Shown here: positions 17,592 to 27,200 of the stretch, one piece after another
Numbering within the stretch: position 1 is the stretch's first letter
Layout: the number at the start of each line of letters is the position of its first letter
Assembly (NCBI GenBank): GCA_049680625.1
Contig: JBAUID010000016.1
Span: 1-64,000, forward strand
Length of the DNA stretch: 64,000 nucleotides
Direction: 5' to 3'
DNA from: JAUIAI01 sp049680625
GTDB taxonomy: Bacteria; Pseudomonadota; Gammaproteobacteria; Burkholderiales; Burkholderiaceae_E
The notes under the pieces: model-generated
Databases searched by the model: none
Told to the model about the DNA's origin: nothing
The model's input: only the letters and a program-made list of their open reading frames with translations
Translations under genes and position numbers: made by a program

Positions 17592-18413
17592 TTATCGGAC
17601 GTTCATCGATGCAACCGTACAGCCCACCGCATAAATCGGAATCGGTTCATAAAACCAAATCTCACCGCCTGCAGGTTCGGTCGCTCCGGCAATTGTGATT
17701 AGTGGCCGAATTTCGAAACCACCCTGGCCAGCCTCGCGGTAGGTTGCTTCATCGGTATAAGCCAGCAGTTGTTCGCGCCGGTTGTTCATTAGGTGGCCTA
17801 GAAATTCCCGGTCGAATTGCTCATTTATTTTTCCGGAATCGGGAGTACACGGCCAATGAGAAATGCCACCCGTACCGATCAGCGCAATACGTTCGTCAAC
17901 ATTGTCGCAGGCTTTGCGCAGCGATCGACCAAACTCGTAGGCTCGATGCAAAGGAGTCAGCGGCGGCCCCTGGCAATTGATATTGACCGGAATCACGGGC
18001 ACATCAAAACGCGGGGTGAGGAAATTCAACGGCACCATGATGCCGTGGTCAAAATACCATTCCTGAGAATAGGCCAGGTCAATGTCGTGAAGAATGGATC
18101 GAATAAGTTTTTCTGACAGTGCCGGGTTGCCAGGAATGGTGACTTTGGGAATGGCAAGCCACTGTGGATCTTCGATTGGACCTTCGTAATGCTCGGCCAT
18201 TCCCATGCAATACGCCGGCATATTGTCAAAAAAGAAATTGGCGAAATGTTCTGCGGCGACGATAACGATAGCGTCTGGTTCGATTTTCTCGAGGGTCTCG
18301 CGCATTCGATTCAATGCATCATGAAACCGTGACCTTAGCAGCGGGTCGGCCTGGTCCATACGTCCGGTAATGCCCGGGGCGTGACTGACGATTCCGGCAA
18401 ATTCCAGGCTCAT
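17592..18413 (-). CDS. class III extradiol dioxygenase, catalytic LigB-type subunit
   Basis: 273 residues of the LigB superfamily (protocatechuate 4,5-dioxygenase, gallate dioxygenase and relatives), which cleave catecholic rings with Fe(II) and O2. Expected iron ligands are present: His11 in GIVSHAPGI, His56 in VAAEHFANFF, and Glu234 in QGGFEIRPL. His186 in TGGISHWP fits the catalytic base. The catalytic gene overlaps its small LigA-type partner by one base (TAATG), the usual co-translation of the two subunits. Ring substrate is not determined; it could be protocatechuate, gallate, a methylated relative or an aminophenol. Confidence 0.87.
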   Translation of the reverse strand: MSLEFAGIVSHAPGITGRMDQADPLLRSRFHDALNRMRETLEKIEPDAIVIVAAEHFANFFFDNMPAYCMGMAEHYEGPIEDPQWLAIPKVTIPGNPALSEKLIRSILHDIDLAYSQEWYFDHGIMVPLNFLTPRFDVPVIPVNINCQGPPLTPLHRAYEFGRSLRKACDNVDERIALIGTGGISHWPCTPDSGKINEQFDREFLGHLMNNRREQLLAYTDEATYREAGQGGFEIRPLITIAGATEPAGGEIWFYEPIPIYAVGCTVASMNVR

Positions 18414-18727
18414 TACACTGCCCCCTGGCCGTCTGTCATTGAGTACAAGCCGGCGCGAACGGGGCCGTGTTGCTCAATTCCGTCGCGCATCGACTGAATA
18501 TATTCAGGCCAGGCGTACCCGCTCAGCGCCGCGTAATGCATCAATAGCTGGCCGTTAACCCCGAGAACATAAAGCAGACCAATATCCGGCGCTTCAATGG
18601 CGGCGCGCTCCTCGGCGGTAAGGGAGTAGTTTTCGAGCAGTTGTTGCGGGGCCTGTTGAAATTGCTCCCGGATTCGCGGGTCACGATTCAGTTGGTAGAG
18701 AAGTTTCTGGACAGCATATAAACTCAT
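18413..18727 (-). CDS. LigA-type small subunit of extradiol dioxygenase
   Basis: 104 residues from the ATG at 18727. All-helical LigA domain: YAVQKLLYQLNRDPRIREQF, then ENYSLTAEERAAIEAPDIGLLYVLGVNGQLLMHYA, the pattern of the alpha subunit that caps the LigB active site. The open frame extends upstream to 18874 but that part overlaps the divergent regulator and is not conserved. The pair is transcribed divergently from the GlxA-type regulator, which could control it. Confidence 0.85.
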   Translation of the reverse strand: MSLYAVQKLLYQLNRDPRIREQFQQAPQQLLENYSLTAEERAAIEAPDIGLLYVLGVNGQLLMHYAALSGYAWPEYIQSMRDGIEQHGPVRAGLYSMTDGQGAV

Positions 18728-18837
18728 GAGGTATTGCTCGGATGCGGCTTGAGTAAGCGGCAGTATACGATGGGTCTTATCCTTGCCACAAACCGTCATC
18801 CCCCCTATTCTTGGTTCTTCGGAGTCTCTGGCGGCGC

Positions 18838-19926
18838 ATGAAAACACAAGGCAATCCACGGGCCGGTCATGCAAGTGATACTGCAGCCGGTCGACTCAAA
18901 AACCGAATTGGGTTTTTGCTAATCCCTCAGTTCACCGTATTGTCGCTGGCGTCCGCAATCGAACCGCTGCGAATTGCCAACCGGTATGTTAACGGGGCAT
19001 ACCAGTGGGAGTTGCTCAGCCTGGGCGGCGGCTCCGTGCCGGATGATAATGGCATCGAAATTGCCACCCATCGGTCCATTGCGGATATCGATGCGCTCGG
19101 CACATTGTTTATTTGTGCTGACCAGCATCCGGAACACTACGTTTCCGAAGAGCTTATAACCTGGCTTAGGGGCTTGACGCACGCAGGTACAACCCTGGTA
19201 TCCATTGATGCAGCCGCTTTCGTTTTGGCCCGAGCCGGTTTGCTGCAGAAGCATCGCGTCACAATGCACTGGGAAGTGACCAGTGCGTTTGCTGAGCGCT
19301 ACCCCCACATCGAAGTGGTCAACACCTTGTTCGAAATTGGTGAAGGCCCAATCAGTTGTGCCGGCGGTACCGCAGTACTCGACCTGATGCTTAACCTGAT
19401 CGAGGCAGACCAGGGGGCCGATGTGGCTCAACGGGTTGCTGAACACTGCGTTCGGGAAAAGTTTCGCCGGGGTGGTGATTCGCAACGCATGCGCCCGCCA
19501 CACGAACGCCTCGCGATTGCAATGCAGGCCGGCGAGGCCGCAGGCGACGGACGGGTTGAGGTTGCCCAAATCGCACGTTTGGTTGGCGTTTCTGAGCGGC
19601 AGTTGCTACGCCTGTATCGCCGATACCTGGGTGAGACACCAGCCCGTTTTCACCTCGCTCAGCGCCTTGATCGCGCCCGGGCGCTGCTACGAAGTACAAC
19701 AATGTCTGTCACTGATGTCTGTACTTCGTGTGGCTTTCAGTCACCCGCTCACTTTGCGAGAACCTATCGCAAGGCCTACGGACATTCGCCGAGCCAGGAA
19801 AGAGCCCATCGGGCTAGCGCCCTGATGGCTGATCGCCAGGATATACCGGTTGCTAACAAGGCTGATGACCGGGAAAGTCAACTCATCCAGCATGAGAGGC
19901 AAGCAGCGCGCCGCCGTTACAGTTAA
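18838..19926 (+). CDS. GlxA/GbdR-type AraC-family regulator
   Basis: 362 residues from the ATG at 18838. The N-terminal half (about 25-200) is a DJ-1/PfpI-like ligand domain (NRIGFLLIPQFTVLSLASAIEPLRIANR). The C-terminal half has two AraC helix-turn-helix motifs (AQIARLVGVSERQLLRLYRR; VTDVCTSCGFQSPAHFARTYR). This architecture is that of GbdR and CdhR, activators of glycine betaine and carnitine breakdown. A dimethylglycine/sarcosine-type flavoenzyme follows directly (64 bp from stop to start), so a role in N-methyl amino acid use is inferred. It is divergent from the LigA/LigB genes. Confidence 0.87.
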   Translation: MKTQGNPRAGHASDTAAGRLKNRIGFLLIPQFTVLSLASAIEPLRIANRYVNGAYQWELLSLGGGSVPDDNGIEIATHRSIADIDALGTLFICADQHPEHYVSEELITWLRGLTHAGTTLVSIDAAAFVLARAGLLQKHRVTMHWEVTSAFAERYPHIEVVNTLFEIGEGPISCAGGTAVLDLMLNLIEADQGADVAQRVAEHCVREKFRRGGDSQRMRPPHERLAIAMQAGEAAGDGRVEVAQIARLVGVSERQLLRLYRRYLGETPARFHLAQRLDRARALLRSTTMSVTDVCTSCGFQSPAHFARTYRKAYGHSPSQERAHRASALMADRQDIPVANKADDRESQLIQHERQAARRRYS

Positions 19927-19990
19927 TTTGCCAGCCAGTATTATTGATGTTGCCTCAAGTCGATCGAGAGGCGTTTACCGGAGAAGTTCA

Positions 19991-22480
19991 TTGACGGGCA
20001 GAATTCCTGGCCAGGCCGAAGTTGTCATTGTTGGCGGCGGTATTGTCGGTTGCTCCATTGCGTACCACCTGGCGAGACTTGGCATTACTGATGTGGTATT
20101 GCTTGAGCGGCGCCAGCTGACGTGCGGTACAACCTGGCATGCTGCTGGCCTGGTGGCACAACTGCGGGCGTCCCGTCCTCTGACTGAGCTAGCCAAATAC
20201 AGTATGGAGCTGCTGCGGGAACTCGAAGAAGAAACCGGGCAGGCAACCGGCTTTAAACAGAATGGCTCGTTGAGCATCGCGTTGAACGAGGCACGCTTCG
20301 AGGAACTCAGGCGGGGCGCGTCAATGGCCAGGGCGTTTGGGGTTGAAGTTGATATCGTCGGCCGTGACGACATTCTGAGTAAGTATCCTCATTTGAGCGG
20401 CGATTCGTTGGTTGGTGGCGTTTGGTTACCAAATGATGGCCAGACTAACCCGGTGGATACCACCCTGGCATTTTCCCGGGGTGCCAAGAAGCGAGGTGCA
20501 AGCGTACTTGAAGGGGTCGCAGTCGATAAAATACTGACTCGGTCAGGCCGTGCAACCGGTGTCAGTGTGCGCGATGTCGGCCGCAATGGAGAGCGTGAAT
20601 CGACAGCGGAGCCCCAGGAAATTCTTGCGTCTACCGTGGTTGTCGCGGCGGGTATGTGGTCGCATGAGCTCGCGCGCCCGCTGGGCGTCCGCCTGCCTCT
20701 GCATGCGGCCGAACATTTTTACGTAGTCACTGAAGCGATCGCCGGTTTACCAAATAATCTACCGGTGCTACGGGTCCCCGATGAGTGGGCTTACTACAAG
20801 GAAGACGCCGGAAAATTACTCATTGGTGCTTTTGAGCCGCAGTCCAAACCTTGGGGGATGAACGGGATAGACCGCGATTTTTGTTTTGACAGCCTGCCCG
20901 ACGATTTTGATCACTTTGAGCCAGTACTTGAGAAAGCGATTACCCGAGTGCCAATTCTTGCGTCGACCGGCATTGCGACCTGGTTTAATGGTCCTGAGAG
21001 TTTTACTCCAGACGATCAGTATTTACTGGGTGAAACTGCCGAAGTTTCCGACCTTTTTGTTGCCTGTGGATTCAACTCCATTGGTATTCAGTCTTCAGGC
21101 GGCGCGGGCAAAGTTTTGGCGCAATGGATAAAAGACAGGCGGGTGCCAGCGGACATCCCCGGGCTGGAAGTCCGACGTATGCATCCTGTGCAGGGAACCC
21201 GTCAGTATCTACATGACAGGACTCGCGAGTCTCTCGGCTTGTTGTACGGCATGCACTGGCCGTATCGTCAATTCGAAACAGCGCGTGGTCTGCGGCGCAG
21301 CCCTTTTCACGATCGATTGATTGCGGCGGGCGCTTGTATGGGTGAGGCCGTGGGCTGGGAGCGACCAAACTGGTTTGATGACCCCGGTTCAACTCCACGC
21401 TACGAATATAGTTGGGGGCATCAAAACTGGTCACAGCGTGCGCGTGAGGAATCGATAGCAGTTCGCGATCGTGTGGCGCTTTTTGACCAGTCGTCGATGG
21501 CCAAATTTCTAGTGCAAGGCAGCGATGCGACCCGTATTCTGAACCGGATAAGCACTGCTGATGTGGATGTTCCCGCTGGTCGCATCGTCTATACACAGTG
21601 GCTAAATGTTAACGGTGGCATTGAAGCCGATTTGACTATTACCCGCGTTGACCAGGACGAATACCTTGTTGTCACCTCTGTCGGATCACATATTCGTGAT
21701 CTGACCCATTTGCGCGAAAACATTGGAAAGAGTGACCATTGTTTTGTGACGGATATTACCCCGGGGTTACCAATGCTTGGACTAATGGGTCCGCGTTCGC
21801 GTGACCTGCTGGCTGAGCTGAGTGGTGAAGATTTATCCACGGAAAAATTTCCGTTTGGGGCGTCGCGCGAAATAGAAATCGGTTACGCGATTGTCCGCGC
21901 CAGCCGCATAACTTATGTTGGCGAACTGGGTTGGGAGCTATACATTCCGGCTGACACGGCTGTCCATGTATTTGATCAGATCATGAGGGTTGGGGAACAC
22001 TACGGCCTTTCGCTGGCTGGTATGCATGCGATGAATGCGTGTCGAACCGAAAAAGGCTATCGGCACTGGGGGCATGACATTGGGGTCGACGACACGCCAG
22101 TGCATGCAGGCCTTAGCTTCACCTGTGCGTTTGGTAAGCCAGGCGGCTTCATAGGCGATGAGGCCGTGCTGAAGTTCAAGGACTCAGCGCCGCTGAACCG
22201 CCGGCTGATTCAGATTCAACTTCAAGATCGAGACAAACTGTGTTTTCACGAAGAACCGATCGTGGCGAATGACAAAATTGTGGGCACCGTTTCTTCGGGA
22301 ATGTATGGTTATCGGATGGATGCATCTCTGGCGATGGGTTATATCAGCCTGCCAGAGCCTGTCACGAACAACTTCCTGGCTACCGCCAAAGTTGAGGTAG
22401 AAATTGCCGGACAGAGGATCCCTGCAACAGCACAACTTGGGCCTTGGTATGACCCGTCGATGAAACGGGTTAAGCTGTAG
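19991..22480 (+). CDS. dimethylglycine/sarcosine dehydrogenase-like flavoenzyme with GcvT domain
   Basis: 829 residues from a TTG at 19991, chosen for GGAG at 19980-19983 with 7-bp spacing and because family homology begins there; an upstream ATG at 19850 would overlap the regulator. The N-terminal DAO domain has VVIVGGGIVGCSIAYHLARL (FAD) and GTTWHAAGLVAQLRAS with the His that carries covalent FAD in DMGDH and sarcosine dehydrogenase. The C-terminal half (about 420-829) is a GcvT-like tetrahydrofolate aminomethyltransferase domain (RTEKGYRHWGHDI, CAFGKPGGFIGDEA). Expected reaction: oxidative N-demethylation with the methyl group passed to tetrahydrofolate. The exact amine is unknown. Confidence 0.88.
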   Translation: MTGRIPGQAEVVIVGGGIVGCSIAYHLARLGITDVVLLERRQLTCGTTWHAAGLVAQLRASRPLTELAKYSMELLRELEEETGQATGFKQNGSLSIALNEARFEELRRGASMARAFGVEVDIVGRDDILSKYPHLSGDSLVGGVWLPNDGQTNPVDTTLAFSRGAKKRGASVLEGVAVDKILTRSGRATGVSVRDVGRNGERESTAEPQEILASTVVVAAGMWSHELARPLGVRLPLHAAEHFYVVTEAIAGLPNNLPVLRVPDEWAYYKEDAGKLLIGAFEPQSKPWGMNGIDRDFCFDSLPDDFDHFEPVLEKAITRVPILASTGIATWFNGPESFTPDDQYLLGETAEVSDLFVACGFNSIGIQSSGGAGKVLAQWIKDRRVPADIPGLEVRRMHPVQGTRQYLHDRTRESLGLLYGMHWPYRQFETARGLRRSPFHDRLIAAGACMGEAVGWERPNWFDDPGSTPRYEYSWGHQNWSQRAREESIAVRDRVALFDQSSMAKFLVQGSDATRILNRISTADVDVPAGRIVYTQWLNVNGGIEADLTITRVDQDEYLVVTSVGSHIRDLTHLRENIGKSDHCFVTDITPGLPMLGLMGPRSRDLLAELSGEDLSTEKFPFGASREIEIGYAIVRASRITYVGELGWELYIPADTAVHVFDQIMRVGEHYGLSLAGMHAMNACRTEKGYRHWGHDIGVDDTPVHAGLSFTCAFGKPGGFIGDEAVLKFKDSAPLNRRLIQIQLQDRDKLCFHEEPIVANDKIVGTVSSGMYGYRMDASLAMGYISLPEPVTNNFLATAKVEVEIAGQRIPATAQLGPWYDPSMKRVKL

Positions 22481-22532
22481 CCGGACAGAACCAGAAACAG
22501 GCCCCGAAACCGATACCCATACAAACGCGGCG

Positions 22533-23732
22533 CTAAATTTCCGAACGACGGTTATTTATATACCAGGCAATCAAGGCGATTAAAATCGTTGCGCATACAA
22601 ATAATAATGCCAGCGACCATTGCTCGACGCTGGCGCCAACAGTGAACATGATTCCCATTGTGATGATTGAGGCAACTATTTGGGTAAACGAGCCAAAGAA
22701 GGCAGCGGTGAATCCGGCAATTGTCGGGTGAGGATCCATGATCAGACTCGCACTGTTGGCAAACACTATCAGGTAACCAACAGCGAAACCGACGAGTAAC
22801 AAGGCCAGGCGGATTGCTGTTAATCCGTCGTGATGGGCTGCATAAGTTGTAATTGCAAATACGGCTGTAATGAGGAAGGCTGCGGCGATCGCAGTTTGCA
22901 GGACACCGATTTTTCCGATCAGCCAGTGGTTTGCGATTTGCCCGGCGATAATGCCAAGTCCGTGAATTGAAAACAATATCGCGAAAGCGGTGCCGGTAAT
23001 GCCAAACTCTTTTTCCATGACCCCCGGCATGCCCGCGAGGATTGTCAGAATGGCAACCATTGTCCACGAGCACAGGAGCAGAAAGTAACGCGATTGCGGG
23101 TTTCGAAACAAGGTGCCAGTATTGCGCAGAATTTCACCCAGGCTGGTCGCGTTGGGTCTGCGTTCCCGTAAGGTTTCTGGTACAAATGCCAACCCAATCA
23201 ACATTGCCATGCCAAGAATGAACATGGCGACAAAAATCACCCGCCAGTTTCCTCCGCCGGCAACAAGGGCAGCGCCTATTAAGGGGGCAATAATTGGACC
23301 GATCGCAAATATGCCGGAAGCCAATGCCATGTTTCGTGCCAGGTCCGTACCAGAGAATCGATCTCTGATCATTGCCCGCGCGGTGACTGGGGCAGCGGCA
23401 CCGCCGAGGCCTTGCAAAGCGCGACCAGCCAGCAGTGTTTCGATATTGGTTGCAAATATCGTAATAAATGCGCCAGTCAGATATAGGCTCAGCCCGGCAG
23501 CGATCGCTTTACGGCGGCCGAAGCGATCAGAAATCGGACCCATGATCAGCTGACCAATGCCAATCGAAAAAATATATAAGGTGACAATGGCATGGGTTGC
23601 CTCGTCACTGGCCTGTAGCGTGTCCCGAATACGGTCAAAGAAGGGAAGGGTGATATCAATTGAGAATGCACTCAGGGCGAGCAGCAATCCGCAATAAATC
23701 GTCAGGGTGCGATCACCCATGGATGTTTTCAA
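22533..23732 (-). CDS. Bcr/CflA-type MFS drug exporter
   Basis: 399 residues with 12 predicted membrane helices. The start IYCGLLLALSAFSIDITLPF corresponds to the Bcr/CflA helix 1 with its charged residue, and GQLIMGPISDRFGRRKAI is the MFS motif A of loop 2-3. RALQGLGGAAAPVTARAMIRD is the family's motif in helix 4. Members export antibiotics or small metabolites by proton antiport; the substrate is not known. Convergent with the flavoenzyme gene, 52 bp apart, no clear terminator between. Confidence 0.9.
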   Translation of the reverse strand: MKTSMGDRTLTIYCGLLLALSAFSIDITLPFFDRIRDTLQASDEATHAIVTLYIFSIGIGQLIMGPISDRFGRRKAIAAGLSLYLTGAFITIFATNIETLLAGRALQGLGGAAAPVTARAMIRDRFSGTDLARNMALASGIFAIGPIIAPLIGAALVAGGGNWRVIFVAMFILGMAMLIGLAFVPETLRERRPNATSLGEILRNTGTLFRNPQSRYFLLLCSWTMVAILTILAGMPGVMEKEFGITGTAFAILFSIHGLGIIAGQIANHWLIGKIGVLQTAIAAAFLITAVFAITTYAAHHDGLTAIRLALLLVGFAVGYLIVFANSASLIMDPHPTIAGFTAAFFGSFTQIVASIITMGIMFTVGASVEQWSLALLFVCATILIALIAWYINNRRSEI

Positions 23733-23786
23733 GAATGATCCAACCTTCTGGTGTGATCAGCCGGTTGCTAGAACCGGAAACAGTGG

Positions 23787-24140
23787 TCAGGCTTTGGCGG
23801 CAACTACCGTAATTTCTACAGTGAAGTCTGGGCGGGCCAGTTTAGACTCTCCACAGGCCCGGGCTGGTGCATGGCCTTCGGGAACCCAGGCGTCCCAGAC
23901 TGCATTCATTTCGCCGAAGTCTTTCATATCAGCCAGCCAGATCACGGCTTGCAGAATATGTTGTCGACTGGAACCGGCCTGTTCAAGCAAACCGTCAATT
24001 TTTGCCAGAATTTGCGTTGTCTGGTCGGCCACCGACTCACCTGGATTCCCGACCTGGCCTGCCAGATAGATGGTATTTCCATGAACAACGCACTGGCTCA
24101 TCCGTTGATTGGTTTGCATACGTTCTATTGCATTACTCAT
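23787..24140 (-). CDS. RidA-family enamine/imine deaminase
   Basis: 117 residues from the ATG at 24140, which has an AAGGAGAT ribosome site. Rid/YjgF/UK114 fold: NTIYLAGQVGNPGESVADQT, then QTTQILAKIDGLLEQAGSSR and a C-terminal region with RACGESKLARPDFTVEITVV. Archetypal RidA has the catalytic Arg in a C-terminal CxR motif; the exact Arg-Cys spacing differs here (PARACGESKLARP), so it may be a Rid2-7 paralogue. It would remove reactive enamines made by flavin or PLP enzymes nearby. Its upstream region carries several GGATAC/GTATAC repeats. Confidence 0.85.
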   Translation of the reverse strand: MSNAIERMQTNQRMSQCVVHGNTIYLAGQVGNPGESVADQTTQILAKIDGLLEQAGSSRQHILQAVIWLADMKDFGEMNAVWDAWVPEGHAPARACGESKLARPDFTVEITVVAAKA

Positions 24141-24252
24141 TGCGATCTCCTTGGATTCAGCTAATGTGGCAATTATCCATGTTTTCGCCGATTCGACCAC
24201 CGGATACGAACCAATGGCGCGTATACCCACGAATACTGACGGATACACGCCT

Positions 24253-24268
24253 GGTATTGGTCAATACC
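24253..24268. promoter_or_regulatory. palindrome in RidA-IOR gap
   Basis: GGTATTG and CAATACC form a 16-bp near-perfect palindrome. It sits in a 147-bp gap that also has CGGATAC at 24201-24207 and 24240-24246 and GTATAC at 24221-24226. It could be an operator for the RidA gene; no regulator can be assigned. Confidence 0.3.
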
Positions 24269-24287
24269 TTCTTATTCGCCACAGTTC

Positions 24288-27200
24288 TCAGGCCGCTTGC
24301 AGTGACGGCTTTTTGACGGGTTGCTTCATCTGGCCTAGCAATTTCTCGCGAGTCCTGGCGGCTGCGTCAGCATGAGCTTTTCGAACATGGCCGTAGCCAC
24401 GCACTTCATCGGGCCATGATGCCAACCGGAGCGCTGTTTCGTAGTTGTCAGCATTCAGGCTGGTCTCAATCACCGTCAGGTCTTGTTCATAGTTAACCAG
24501 CAACTGGCGGGCCAGGCGACGTTCATCTGAGTGGCGAAACGGGTCAAGCAATGTTCCCCGAATGCCGCGAAATCGTGCCAGCCATTTAAATGCAGTCATT
24601 AGCCAGGGGCCAACTTCTACCTTGCGCAATTGACCGGTTGCTTTGTCGCGCTTTCCGAAAGGTCCGCCGGCGACATTAAAGCTTAGCTTGTAGTCACCAT
24701 CAAAAGTACTCGCCAGTTCTTGTTTGAATTCTTCGCTTGTGTACAGGCGGGCAACTTCAAATTCGTCTTTGTGAGCCAGTAGTTTGGCGTAGTAGCGGGC
24801 CACCGATTTAGCCAGTTGTTGTTTTTTCTGCCCAGGAATCCCGGCCTCAACGGCACTGATTTTCTCGATGCGCGAGGTAAATCGCTGGGCATAGCTACGA
24901 TTGGCATACGCCGTCAAAAGTTCCTGGCGATGATTGACGATATCGTCCAGGGTATCCAGTTTGGCGCGATTAAGGCTTACTACCCGTGATGATTTTTCGT
25001 GAGTTGCGGGTGTTGAAGCCCGTTCTACCGCTTGGGGATCGACAATCGCGCGGCGACCCCATCGGAACGCCCGTTTGTTCATTTCAATCGCGACGCCGTT
25101 TAGTTCGATAGCACGATCAATTGCTTTAAGGCTGATCGGGATACCACCTTGCTGCCATGCGGCACCCAACAAAAACATGTTGGCGCCGATAGAGTCTCCA
25201 AGTAGCACGCGGGCCAGCCGGAGTGCTTCGAAACTCCTGATTTCGCCGCCACACTGACGGGTGACCCGGCCAATTAAGTCTTCTGTATCTGCTGTCCAGT
25301 TTGGATCACGGGCAAAGTCGGAGGTTGGCACCATGTCAGTACAAATCACGCCGCGCGTTTTTTCCGACAAGCGCTCCATGGCTTCATCACCGGCGGAGAC
25401 GATCAGGTCACAGCCAACCAGGGTGTCAGCCTCGGCTTTTGCGATGCGGGTGGCATGCAGCATCGACGGTTGAGGAGCGAGTTTTATGTGTGACAACACA
25501 GAGCCGTATTTTTGCGACAAACCGGTAACATCGAGGTTAGAGCTATACAAGCCTTCCAGATGCGCCGCTACCGCCAGTGTTTGTCCAATCGTGACCACAC
25601 CGGTACCACCAATACCTGATACCAGAATGCTGAACGACTCGGTTGGTGTACTGAACACCGGATCGGGCAGTTCCCCGAATCCCGACTCGTCGATAGTTGG
25701 TTTGCCGTCTGATGATTTAGCGCCCGATTTTTTTAATCCACCCCCTTTGACTGTGACAAAGCTTGGGCAAAATCCTTCGACGCATGTGTAGTCTTTATTG
25801 CATGAGGACTGGTTGATCCGTCGCTTGCGACCAAGTTCAGTTTCGAGTGGCTCTACCGATAAGCAGTTCGACGCAACTCCGCAGTCACCACAGCCTTCAC
25901 ATACTGCGCTATTAATAAAGGTTCGCTTTTCGGGATCCGCCCATTTGCCACGTTTACGTAGTCGCCGGCGCTCAGTTGCACATGGTTGGTCGTAAACGAT
26001 AACAGAGACATCGCCGTATTCACGAAAATCTAATTGCACCGCATGGAGTTCATCTCTGTGGTGTACGGGCACGCCGGGCGGCAGACTGACACCTTCATAG
26101 CGCGTTGGGTCGTCTGTTACGACGGCCATCTTTTTGACACCTTCAGCTGCAAACTGTGTGAGAACGCTTGGTACAGTCATTTCGCCATCAACTTTCTGAC
26201 CGCCGGTCATCGATACGAAACCATTAAAAAGTAGTTTGTAAGTGATCGGAACATGGGCGGCAACTGCCTGTCTGACGGCCATGAAACCGGAATGAAACAG
26301 GGTCCCGTCTCCGAGGTTGGCAAATACATGCGGCTCTTCGGTAAACGCGTGTTGGCCAAGCCACATCACACCTTCACCGCCCATGTGCGACCAGGTGGTG
26401 GTTTTGGTTGGGTCTTGAATCAAGGCTGTGGAATGGCAGCCAATCCCGGCCAGTGCTCGGGAGCCGTCGGGAACCTTGGTCGAACGAGCATGAGGGCAAC
26501 CGGAACAAAACGTGGGTGCACGGATCGGCACGATATTGTGCGCCGCTTTTCCCGGGGTCGCGATTGGGATGGTTTTCATCTCAGAGGGCGGTGGAACAAC
26601 CAGTTGCTCAGTCTCGTTGCCCTGTGTGTCGTTTTCCGAGAAACCGGCAATTGCCGGTAATCCATTGATGAGTTGCGGATCAAAATAGCAATTCGGATCG
26701 CGAATCAGCACTTCACCCAATACGCGCGCAACCAGACCGGGCGAAATTTCGCCGGCATTTGGGAACAGGCGCGGCCCCGATTCAATATCGAATACCTGTC
26801 CGTTGGCATGTTTACCATAAATCTTTGGTGGGTGAGCGCGGCCGTATAAGGCCAGTCGCACCTGGTCTTCCAGAAGAGGCCTTTTTTCTTCAACAACGAC
26901 AATCGCATCCAGGCCGTCGGCAAATTTACGAACCAGGTCGGGATCGAGAGGCCAGACCATACCAATTTTTAAAATTCGCAGACCGGCTTTTTCACAGCCT
27001 GCTTCATCAAGCCCCAGTGCGAGCAAGGCTTGTTGCAAGTCTTGCCAGGCTTTGCCTGCCGCCAGTACGCCAACATGGGCCCGCGCCGGGTTAATTGTGA
27101 TGCGATTGATTGCATTGGCCCTGGCGTAGGCGAGCACTGCTTTATGTTTGTGGTGGTACAGACGCTCTTCCTGGGGCAGTGGCATATCGATGGCCCGACT

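Noticed and set aside
18728..18874. N-terminal extension of the LigA-type small subunit frame
   Set aside because: Overlaps the divergent regulator start and carries no conserved LigA residues; ATG 18727 gives the normal length.
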